From: an uncultured Oscillospiraceae bacterium
Lineage (GTDB): Bacteria > Bacillota > Clostridia > Oscillospirales > Oscillospiraceae
NCBI GenBank assembly: GCA_934569425.1
Contig: CAKTKM010000063.1
Span: forward strand, 1-8,164
Direction of reading: 5' to 3'
DNA: 8,164 bases
Shown: positions 1 to 4,886 of the stretch, in pieces
Layout of the letters: the number at the start of each line of letters is the position of its first letter
Position numbering within the stretch: the first letter of the stretch is position 1
Program-made: the position numbers and the translations under genes
Notes under the pieces: model-generated
What the model was told of the DNA's origin: nothing
Database searches by the model: none
The model's input: only the letters and a program-made list of their open reading frames with translations

Positions 1-498
1 CTGCAAGAGGCGGAGGCTCTCGCCACCTATGTCAACGCCTCCAAGCTGGAACAATGCCCGCTGGAAGGCGTTTTTGACTTTGCCCACTACAAGGCGATCC
101 ATCGGTTTCTTTTCTCTGACTTGTACGATTGGGCAGGGCAGATCCGCACGGTGAACCTCAGCAAGAAAGGGACAGATTTCTGTCCCGCCGAAATGATCGA
201 ATCGCAGGCCAAGCTGATTTTTGACCGACTGAAAGATCAGAATTATTTCAAGGGCTTGTCCCATGACGCATTCGTGGGGGAGATCACCGATTTTTACTGC
301 ACGACCAACTACCTGCATCCCTTCCGCGAGGGCAACGGGCGCACCCAGCGGGCGTTCCTGACGCAGCTTATCCGCAGCGCGGGATATGACCTCAACTGGT
401 CGGAGGTGGATGGCGACCTGCTGATGATCGCCACCATTCAGGCCGCGCAGGGCGTGACAGACCTGCTGCATCAGGTACTTGGCGAGGCGATAAAGTGA
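1..498 (+). CDS. Fic-domain protein, 5' truncated by window edge
   Basis: Fic proteins transfer AMP (sometimes other nucleotide moieties) to hydroxyl side chains of target proteins; many small bacterial ones are toxins held by an antitoxin. The reading frame is open from base 1, giving 165 visible residues, so the true start lies upstream. The active-site loop HPFREGNGRTQR (visible residues 106-117, bases 316-351) has the catalytic His, the acidic residue for Mg2+, the GNG anion-binding turn and both arginines of the HxFx(D/E)GNGRxxR signature, so the enzyme looks intact. The segment LYDWAGQIRTV at residues 41-51 is typical of stand-alone FicT-type proteins of about 200 residues, suggesting 35-40 residues are missing. 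After the Fic helices the protein ends without an S/TxxxE(G/N) inhibitory helix, so inhibition, if any, must come from the missing N-terminus or a separate antitoxin upstream. The family is certain; the toxin role is inferred. Confidence 0.93.
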   Translation: MQEAEALATYVNASKLEQCPLEGVFDFAHYKAIHRFLFSDLYDWAGQIRTVNLSKKGTDFCPAEMIESQAKLIFDRLKDQNYFKGLSHDAFVGEITDFYCTTNYLHPFREGNGRTQRAFLTQLIRSAGYDLNWSEVDGDLLMIATIQAAQGVTDLLHQVLGEAIK

Positions 499-507
499 AT
501 ATATAAT
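479..507 (+). promoter_or_regulatory. Candidate ylmH promoter within the end of fic
   Basis: TTGGCG (479-484, 4/6 to the -35 consensus) is followed after exactly 17 bases by a perfect TATAAT (502-507), in a short AT-rich island between two GC-rich genes. Transcription would start near base 514, about 25 bases before the ylmH start codon. The weak -35 box makes this a moderate call; readthrough from fic is also possible because I see no terminator between the genes. Confidence 0.5.
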
Positions 508-539
508 AGAAAACATCAACAGAGCGGGGAGGAGAAAGC

Positions 540-1325
540 ATGGACAAGCAGCGTGCCATTGCCGCGGCGGCGGAGACGGAGGAGGATCGCCTGCTGCTGG
601 CGCGGCTATACGACAGGCTGACCCACGCCGAGGAGCGGAACATCTTTGGAGCGACCGGATTTCTCTCGCCCCGGGAGCAGGCGCTGACGGAGCGTCTGCT
701 GCCCTACATGCCGCTGGTGTTTTTCGGCGGGTGCGAGGGGGCGGAGCGCCGGGTGGCCTGCTATCTGCCGGAGTATCTGACCGAGGACTGCCTCACGGCG
801 GACGACGGGCCGGTGGCCGCCGTGCGGGCGCTGTATTACGAAAAGGACACTTTGACCCATCGGGATTTTCTGGGCAGCCTGATGGGCGCCGGGATCAAGC
901 GGGAAACGGTGGGGGACATCTACGTCTCTGCCGGACAGTGCGATTTTCTGGTGACGCGGGCGGTGCTGCCCTACCTGCTGGAAAACCTGCCCGCCGCCGG
1001 GCGGACAAAGCTGCGTCTGGCGGCCATACCGCTGGAGGACGTACAGCGCCCCGCGGCGGAGAAGCGGGAAATACGGGACACGGTGCCGTCGCTGCGGCTG
1101 GATTGTCTGGTGGGAACGGCGTTTTCCATGGCGCGGGGGCCTGCCGCCCAGCTGATCGCCGCCGGAAGGGTATCCGTCAACGATCTGGTGTGCCTGAAGG
1201 GAGACCGGCAGCTGCGGCAGGGCGACCGCATCGCCGTGCGGGGCTTCGGCAAGGCGGCGCTGGCACAGGTGGGCGGCATCACCCGCAAGGGGCGGCTGTC
1301 CGTGGTCGTGGAACGTTGGATATGA
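540..1325 (+). CDS. ylmH: YlmH-type S4-domain RNA-binding protein
   Basis: YlmH binds 50S ribosomal subunits and can act in ribosome-associated quality control, where it helps elongate C-terminal tails on stalled nascent chains (known for the Bacillus subtilis protein). The 261-residue length matches the family. The N-terminal part carries the family hallmark HRDFLGSLMGAGIKRE beginning at residue 107, followed by VGDI. The C-terminal S4 fold spans roughly residues 185-250 (LRLDCLVGTAFSMAR, then AGRVSVND and LRQGDRIAVRGFGK), with the basic residues expected of an rRNA-binding surface. A strong Shine-Dalgarno site (GGGGAGGAG, 526-534) places the ATG at 540. In many Firmicutes ylmH lies with sepF, ylmG and divIVA in a cell-division cluster. 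Here its visible neighbours are a fic gene and, behind a terminator, the feo operon, so it appears to be a single-gene unit. The B. subtilis role is transferred by family membership. Confidence 0.93.
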   Translation: MDKQRAIAAAAETEEDRLLLARLYDRLTHAEERNIFGATGFLSPREQALTERLLPYMPLVFFGGCEGAERRVACYLPEYLTEDCLTADDGPVAAVRALYYEKDTLTHRDFLGSLMGAGIKRETVGDIYVSAGQCDFLVTRAVLPYLLENLPAAGRTKLRLAAIPLEDVQRPAAEKREIRDTVPSLRLDCLVGTAFSMARGPAAQLIAAGRVSVNDLVCLKGDRQLRQGDRIAVRGFGKAALAQVGGITRKGRLSVVVERWI

Positions 1326-1329
1326 GCGG

Positions 1330-1359
1330 AGAGAGGGGTGGAAAGCCCTTCTCTTTTTT
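1330..1359 (+). terminator. Rho-independent terminator after ylmH
   Basis: A 9-bp stem (1330-1338 with 1346-1354, one G-U pair, 7-base loop) is followed by a run of six T (1354-1359). It begins five bases after the ylmH stop codon and separates ylmH from the feo operon. Confidence 0.9.
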
Positions 1360-1449
1360 GCAGGCTGCACAAGGGACAGTTGACATAATGTGTCTTCAAT
1401 GGGCAGGTGGACGAAAACGCTATTTTCGAAAAAAACGGGAAATTTTTTG

Positions 1450-1478
1450 TTGACAAATTAGCGCTGGCTAACTATAAT
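1450..1478 (+). promoter_or_regulatory. feo operon promoter, consensus sigma-A type
   Basis: Perfect TTGACA (1450-1455), a 17-base spacer and perfect TATAAT (1473-1478). Transcription should start near 1485, leaving a leader of about 71 bases before feoA1. Both hexamers are ideal, so the promoter should be strong when unrepressed. The spacer is almost wholly filled by an inverted repeat (1458-1471), the classical position for a repressor that blocks RNA polymerase. Confidence 0.92.
1458..1471 (+). promoter_or_regulatory. Inverted-repeat operator O1 in feo promoter spacer
   Basis: TTAGC-gctg-GCTAA lies between the -35 and -10 boxes. It shares the TTAG-N6-CTAA geometry with three further copies in the operon. 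The half-site resembles those of DtxR/IdeR/MntR-family metal-dependent repressors, whose consensus contains TTAG and CTAA arms, but the arm spacing differs, so the family assignment is an inference. Repression under iron-replete conditions is the obvious hypothesis. Confidence 0.7.
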
Positions 1479-1485
1479 ATAGGCA

Positions 1486-1505
1486 CGGTTAGAAAAGGCT
1501 AACCG
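1486..1505 (+). promoter_or_regulatory. Inverted-repeat operator O2 at feo transcript 5' end
   Basis: CGGTTAG-aaaagg-CTAACCG is a perfect 7-bp inverted repeat with the same TTAG-N6-CTAA core as O1, centred 31 bases downstream of it and beginning at the predicted transcription start. It is followed directly by five T (1506-1510), so in RNA it would also look like a short terminator hairpin; a terminator this close to the start is mechanistically doubtful. Confidence 0.65.
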
Positions 1506-1528
1506 TTTTTATCAGAGAAACGGTTAGC
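1498..1528 (+). promoter_or_regulatory. 11-bp leader hairpin overlapping O2 and O3
   Basis: GCTAACCGTTT (1498-1508) is perfectly complementary to AAACGGTTAGC (1518-1528), with a 9-base loop. In the transcript it would compete with the O2 hairpin (1486-1505), because both use 1499-1505, and with the O3 hairpin (1524-1537). The simplest reading is that adjacent palindromic operators must cross-pair, but the added TTT/AAA pairs outside the shared half-site make an RNA role in attenuation possible. Confidence 0.45.
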
Positions 1529-1537
1529 GTGTGCTAA
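1524..1537 (+). promoter_or_regulatory. Inverted-repeat operator O3 in feo leader
   Basis: TTAGC-gtgt-GCTAA, the third copy of the TTAG-N6-CTAA element, centred 35 bases after O2 and ending three bases before the purine-rich ribosome-binding region of feoA1. The closeness to the Shine-Dalgarno site means that a folded RNA form could also affect translation. Confidence 0.6.
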
Positions 1538-1555
1538 TAGAAAGAAGGGAACTGT

Positions 1556-1768
1556 ATGATGCCGCTGACATTGGCCGACGTGGGACAGGAGCAGATCGTT
1601 CACCGCGTGGGCGGAAATGAAGAGGTGCGCAGACATCTGGAAAATCTGGGCTTTGTGGCGGGCAGCGCCGTGACGCTGATCAGCTCCCTGGGCGGCAATG
1701 TTATTGTCAAGGTGAAGGAGTCCCGGGTGGCCATCAGCGAGGAGATGGCGCGAAAGATCATGGTGTGA
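1556..1768 (+). CDS. feoA: FeoA family protein, first copy
   Basis: FeoA proteins are small cytoplasmic SH3-like barrels that support ferrous-iron transport by FeoB, probably by contacting it. This 70-residue protein (PLTLADVG, then RRHLENLGFVAGSAVTLIS, GNVIVKVKESRVAISEEMA) is the FeoA type usual in Clostridia, with the turn and strand order of the family and a basic, Val/Ile-rich C-terminal half. The start is ATG at 1556, with GAAGGGA (1544-1550) as ribosome-binding site; the second codon is also ATG, so the two starts cannot be told apart. It is the first gene after the feo promoter and is followed after 111 bases by a second, quite different feoA. The FeoA fold is well supported; its exact division of labour with the second copy is unknown. 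Confidence 0.9.
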   Translation: MMPLTLADVGQEQIVHRVGGNEEVRRHLENLGFVAGSAVTLISSLGGNVIVKVKESRVAISEEMARKIMV

Positions 1769-1774
1769 AAAAGG

Positions 1775-1800
1775 GGCATGAAAGCTTCGGTTTCATTGCC
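1775..1800 (+). other. Hairpin in the feoA1-feoA2 gap
   Basis: GGCATGAAA (1775-1783) pairs with TTTCATTGCC (1791-1800) with one bulged T and a 7-base loop, starting seven bases after the feoA1 stop codon. An alternative pairing joins GCTTCG (1784-1789) with CGAAGC (1811-1816). A T-rich run (1830-1840) lies 30-40 bases beyond the first hairpin, too far for a standard terminator. The element could limit readthrough or protect the feoA1 message end; I see no promoter in the gap. Confidence 0.4.
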
Positions 1801-1879
1801 GCGAATTCCGCGAAGCCTTGAGCTGTGTCTTTATTTTTTTGAATGTTATATAAATATCGTGTGATACAGGAGGAGACAT

Positions 1880-2101
1880 ATGAAAACGTTGAAGGAAGCC
1901 AAGATCGGCCAGACCGTGAAGGTGGTAAAGCTCCACGGCGAAGGCCCCGTCAAGCGCCGGATCATGGACATGGGTATCACCCGCGGCACCGAGGTGTATA
2001 TCCGCAAGGTAGCTCCGCTGGGCGATCCCATGGAGGTCACCGTTCGCGGCTATGAGCTGAGCCTGCGCAAGGCGGACACCGAAATGATCGAGGTCGAGTA
2101 A
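1880..2101 (+). CDS. feoA: FeoA family protein, second copy
   Basis: A 73-residue classical FeoA: MKTLKEAKIGQTVKVVKL opens the SH3-like barrel, RRIMDMGITRGTEVYIRK is the central FeoA signature, and PLGDPMEVTVRGYELSLRK is the strand pair seen in most FeoA proteins. The role is to assist FeoB-driven Fe2+ import. The start at 1880 is fixed by an ideal AGGAGG-type Shine-Dalgarno site (about 1869-1876). Only 45 bases, containing operator-like element O4, separate its stop from the feoB start. It shares little obvious sequence with the first FeoA of the operon, so the two are distinct subtypes rather than a recent tandem duplication; they may occupy different positions in a FeoA-FeoB assembly (inference). 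Confidence 0.94.
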   Translation: MKTLKEAKIGQTVKVVKLHGEGPVKRRIMDMGITRGTEVYIRKVAPLGDPMEVTVRGYELSLRKADTEMIEVE

Positions 2102-2114
2102 AAAATTTGTGTGA

Positions 2115-2134
2115 CGGTTAGCGTCAGCTATCCG
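2115..2134 (+). promoter_or_regulatory. Inverted-repeat element O4 before feoB
   Basis: CGGTTAGC-gtca-GCTATCCG is an 8-bp inverted repeat with one mismatch that keeps the TTAG-N6-CTA core of the feo promoter operators. It lies between the feoA2 stop and the feoB Shine-Dalgarno site. Over 2114-2141 it is 22/28 identical without gaps to the feoA1 leader at 1520-1547. I see no -35/-10 pair close by, so it may be a duplicated leader piece, an internal regulatory site, or a translation-affecting hairpin. Confidence 0.55.
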
Positions 2135-2146
2135 AAAGGAGCGAAT

Positions 2147-4552
2147 ATGGAAAAGCAAATCAAAATTGCCCTTGCGGGCAACCCCAACTCCGGTAAAACC
2201 ACGCTGTTCAACGCCCTGACCGGCTCCAACCAGTTCGTCGGCAACTGGCCGGGCGTTACCGTGGAAAAGAAAGAGGGCAAGCTGAAGAAGCACGATGATG
2301 TGACCATCATGGACCTGCCCGGCATTTATTCCCTGTCCCCTTACACGCTGGAAGAGGTGGTGGCGCGTAACTACCTGATCGACCAGCGCCCCGATGCCAT
2401 CCTGAACATCATCGATGGTACCAATCTGGAGCGTAACCTGTACCTGACCACTCAGCTGACCGAGCTGGGCATTCCTGTGGTCATCGCCATCAACATGATG
2501 GATCTGGTGAAGAAGAACGGCGACCAGATCAATGTGGCGGAGCTGAGCCGCCAGCTGGGCTGCCAGATCGTTGAGATCTCCGCCCTGAAGGGTACCGGTG
2601 TCATGGAGGCCGCCGAGGCTGCCATCACTGCCGCCAAGAGCGCCAAGACCGTTCCCATGCATACCTTCTCCGGCCCCGTGGAGCATGCCATTGCCCACAT
2701 CGAGGAGGCCGCCGTACACAGTATGCCGGAGGAGCAGCAGCGCTGGTACGCCATCAAGATCTTTGAGCGGGACGACAAGGTGCTGGCCAAGCTGAGCATC
2801 CCCGCCGAGACCATGAGCCATATCGAGACCGACATCAAGGCCGCCGAGAAGGAGCTGGACGACGACGCCGAGAGCATCATCACCAACGAGCGTTACATCT
2901 ACATCGCCGAGGTCATCAAGAGCTGCTATAAGAAGAAAAACAAGGGCGAGCTGTCCGCCTCCGATAAGATCGACCGCATCGTCACGAACCGCTGGCTGGG
3001 TCTGCCCATCTTCGCGCTGGTCATGTTCATTGTCTACTGGGTGGCCATGGTGGGCGTAGGCGCCCCCGCTACCGACTGGGCCAATGACGGACTGTTCGGC
3101 GACGGCTGGCACCTGCTGGGCATCGGCTCCGGCGAGTACAGCGAGGTGGCCGACGCCTATGGCGAAGCGTCCCTGATCGTGGACGGCTATGACGCCTATA
3201 TCGAAGAAAACGGTGCGCTGGCCGCCGACGGCACCTTTACCTACGATGTGGAGGATGAGGAGACGCTGGCCATTGAGACCGAGACCGCCACGCTGGCCGA
3301 CTACGAGGAAGCCAAGGCCACGCTGGAGGAGATCGGCGATGAGCCGGATCCTGCCGACTACGGCGTGTGGGTACCGGGTATTCCCGTTCTGATCGGCAAC
3401 GGTCTGGAGGCCGCCGGTGCGTCCGACTGGCTCAGCGGCCTGATCCTGGACGGTATTGTGGCCGGTGTCGGCGCCGTGCTGGGCTTTGTTCCCCAGATGC
3501 TGGTGCTGTTCCTGATGCTGGCCTTCCTGGAGGCCTGCGGCTACATGGCTCGTATCGCCTTCGTGCTGGACCGTATTTTCCGCAAGTTCGGCCTGTCCGG
3601 TAAGAGCTTCATCCCCATGCTGATCGGTACCGGCTGCGGTATCCCCGGCATCATGGCCTCCCGTACCATCGAGAACGAGCGGGATCGCCGTATGACCATT
3701 ATGACCACCACCTTTATCCCCTGCGGCGCAAAGGTTCCCTTTATCGCCATGATCGCAGGCGCCCTGTTCGGTGGCAGCGCATGGGTCTCCACCTCTGCCT
3801 ACTTCATCGGCATGGCCGCTATCATCGTCTCCGGTATCATTCTGAAGAAGACCAAGATGTTCGCCGGTGACCCCGCTCCCTTCGTTATGGAGCTGCCCGC
3901 CTACCACTGGCCCACGCTGGGCAACGTGCTGCGCAGCATGTGGGAGCGCGGCTGGAGCTTCATCAAGAAGGCCGGTACCATCATCCTGCTTTCCACCATC
4001 TTCGTATGGTTCACCTCCCGCTTCGGCTGGCTGGACGGCAGCTTCGGCATGCTGGAGGAGGATCAGATCGGTTCCTCGATCCTTGCCAAGATCGGCAACG
4101 CGATCGCATGGATCTTCGCACCCTTGGGCTGGGGCAACTGGCAGGCTGCTGTGGCCTCCATCACCGGCCTGGTGGCGAAGGAGAACATCGTTGCTACGCT
4201 GGGCTCCCTGTTCAGCGGCGGCGAGGGTACCGTGTATGACGCCATCGCGGCGGCCTTCAACGGGATCTCCGGCTACAGCTTCCTGGTGTTCAACCTGCTG
4301 TGCGCTCCCTGCTTCGCGGCCATCGGCGCCATCAAGCGGGAGATGAACAACGCCAAGTGGACGTGGTTCGCCATCGGCTACCAGTGCGGCTTTGCCTATC
4401 TGATCGCCCTGATGATCAACCAGTTCGGCGGTTGGTTCGTCGGCACCGGCAGCATTATCGGCACCATCGTGGCTGTCATCGTTCTGGCGGGCCTGCTGTA
4501 TCTGCTGTTCCGTCCCTACAAGGACGCCACCAAGCTGAGCGTGAAGCTGTAA
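2147..4552 (+). CDS. feoB: Ferrous iron transporter FeoB
   Basis: FeoB is the membrane Fe2+ importer with an N-terminal cytosolic G domain. The 801-residue product has all G motifs: G1 GNPNSGKT (11-18), NWPGVTVEK with the G2 Thr (33-41), G3 DLPG (56-59), G4 NMMD (116-119) and G5 SALKG (145-149). A helical GDI-like region follows (about 165-270). The polytopic membrane part starts near residue 285. Its two repeated gate segments contain GTGCGIPG (C497) and FIPCGAKVP (C526), and LLCAPC (C719, C722) lies in a later helix. The start at 2147 is chosen because AAAGGAG (2135-2141) precedes it and the G domain begins at once; an in-frame GTG at 2111 lacks a ribosome-binding site and would translate the O4 repeat. 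Oddity: residues about 329-405, between the first and second membrane helices, form a very acidic insert (about 25 Asp/Glu, one Lys) absent from E. coli FeoB as I know it. Confidence 0.97.
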   Translation: MEKQIKIALAGNPNSGKTTLFNALTGSNQFVGNWPGVTVEKKEGKLKKHDDVTIMDLPGIYSLSPYTLEEVVARNYLIDQRPDAILNIIDGTNLERNLYLTTQLTELGIPVVIAINMMDLVKKNGDQINVAELSRQLGCQIVEISALKGTGVMEAAEAAITAAKSAKTVPMHTFSGPVEHAIAHIEEAAVHSMPEEQQRWYAIKIFERDDKVLAKLSIPAETMSHIETDIKAAEKELDDDAESIITNERYIYIAEVIKSCYKKKNKGELSASDKIDRIVTNRWLGLPIFALVMFIVYWVAMVGVGAPATDWANDGLFGDGWHLLGIGSGEYSEVADAYGEASLIVDGYDAYIEENGALAADGTFTYDVEDEETLAIETETATLADYEEAKATLEEIGDEPDPADYGVWVPGIPVLIGNGLEAAGASDWLSGLILDGIVAGVGAVLGFVPQMLVLFLMLAFLEACGYMARIAFVLDRIFRKFGLSGKSFIPMLIGTGCGIPGIMASRTIENERDRRMTIMTTTFIPCGAKVPFIAMIAGALFGGSAWVSTSAYFIGMAAIIVSGIILKKTKMFAGDPAPFVMELPAYHWPTLGNVLRSMWERGWSFIKKAGTIILLSTIFVWFTSRFGWLDGSFGMLEEDQIGSSILAKIGNAIAWIFAPLGWGNWQAAVASITGLVAKENIVATLGSLFSGGEGTVYDAIAAAFNGISGYSFLVFNLLCAPCFAAIGAIKREMNNAKWTWFAIGYQCGFAYLIALMINQFGGWFVGTGSIIGTIVAVIVLAGLLYLLFRPYKDATKLSVKL

Positions 4553-4594
4553 TCACCGCAGCTGTTTACGGATTTTGAGAAAGGAGCGCTTGTC

Positions 4595-4750
4595 ATGCTG
4601 GCTGATATTCTGATTTGTCTTGTTCTGATTGCCATTGTCACTTCCATTGTCCATTCCCTCATCAAAAACAAAAAGCAGGGCAAGGGTTTCTGCTCCGCCA
4701 GCTGCGGCGGCGACTGCGCACACTGCGGTGGCCACTGCAGCCACAAATAA
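4595..4750 (+). CDS. FeoB-associated Cys-rich membrane protein
   Basis: A 51-residue protein read directly from the sequence. An N-terminal hydrophobic helix (LADILICLVLIAIVTSIVHS, residues 2-21) is followed by a basic stretch (KNKKQGKGK-like, 24-30), giving an N-out/C-in orientation by the positive-inside rule. The C-terminal tail contains five Cys and three His: C33, C37, C41, H43, C44, H47, C48 and H50, a pattern suited to binding iron or another metal. This is the FeoB-associated Cys-rich family found after feoB in many Firmicutes, presumably handling Fe2+ as it leaves FeoB (function not established). AAAGGAG (4580-4586) lies eight bases before the ATG. It follows feoB by 42 bases and ends three bases before the operon terminator, so it is the last feo gene. 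Confidence 0.9.
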   Translation: MLADILICLVLIAIVTSIVHSLIKNKKQGKGFCSASCGGDCAHCGGHCSHK

Positions 4751-4752
4751 GG

Positions 4753-4782
4753 AAAAACGGCCGTCTTTCGACGGCCGTTTTT
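4753..4782 (+). terminator. feo operon terminator
   Basis: A perfect 13-bp stem, AAAAACGGCCGTC (4753-4765) with GACGGCCGTTTTT (4770-4782), closed by a TTTC tetraloop. The A-run/T-run symmetry means that it could also stop transcription on the opposite strand. It begins two bases after the stop codon of the Cys-rich protein gene. Confidence 0.95.
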
Positions 4783-4821
4783 CACGGGGCGGACTCTTTC
4801 GCGGTGTAAACAGACAAACAC

Positions 4822-4850
4822 TTGACACGGCGCGGGTTTCACGGTATGAT
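4822..4850 (+). promoter_or_regulatory. tetR-family gene promoter
   Basis: TTGACA (4822-4827), a 17-base spacer and TATGAT (4845-4850, 5/6). The predicted start is near 4857, about 30 bases before the regulator's ATG. Confidence 0.85.
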
Positions 4851-4857
4851 ACCATAC
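4844..4857 (+). promoter_or_regulatory. Palindrome over the tetR -10 box
   Basis: GTATG-atac-CATAC is a perfect 5-bp inverted repeat overlapping the -10 hexamer; the overlapping GGTAT-g-ATACC (4843-4853) is a second perfect palindrome. Such a position suits autorepression by a TetR dimer. Only the CCATAC half recurs at the buk promoter (5616-5621), so this is a weaker operator candidate than the element at 4859-4873. Confidence 0.4.
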
Positions 4858-4858
4858 A

Positions 4859-4873
4859 GAATAATTCATTGAG
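4859..4873 (+). promoter_or_regulatory. Candidate TetR operator at its own promoter
   Basis: GAATAATTCATTGAG lies eight bases after the -10 box, covering the first transcribed bases. It contains the perfect 9-bp palindrome GAAT-A-ATTC. The same element occurs at 5625-5639 just after the -10 box of the buk promoter (13/15 identical, both differences A/G changes). This suggests a common binding site for the regulator encoded here. Confidence 0.55.
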
Positions 4874-4886
4874 GGGTTCACCGATC

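Noticed and set aside
606..1370. 254-codon open frame on the minus strand
   Set aside because: Antisense to ylmH and its terminator; no domain and no ribosome-binding site.
1380..1385. TTGACA as another -35 box upstream of feo
   Set aside because: At the 17-base spacing the bases are GCAGGT, and no usable -10 is seen nearby.
1849..1854. TATAAA as a promoter for feoA2
   Set aside because: The -35 position (1826-1831, TGTCTT) has no resemblance to TTGACA; the stretch is simply AT-rich.
2111..2146. Upstream GTG start for feoB
   Set aside because: It lacks a Shine-Dalgarno site, would translate through the O4 inverted repeat, and adds 12 residues not expected before the G domain; the ATG at 2147 has AAAGGAG in place.
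1793..3907. Long open frame of 704 codons on the minus strand
   Set aside because: It lies antisense to feoA2 and feoB and is open because the real genes use G/C-ending codons. Its product is a low-complexity Gly/His/Gln/Asp-rich string without any recognisable domain, and no ribosome-binding site or promoter supports it.
4629..4886. N-terminal extension of the TetR-family protein
   Set aside because: It would start inside the Cys-rich protein gene and run through the terminator and the tetR promoter; the residues are low-complexity and unlike any TetR N-terminus.
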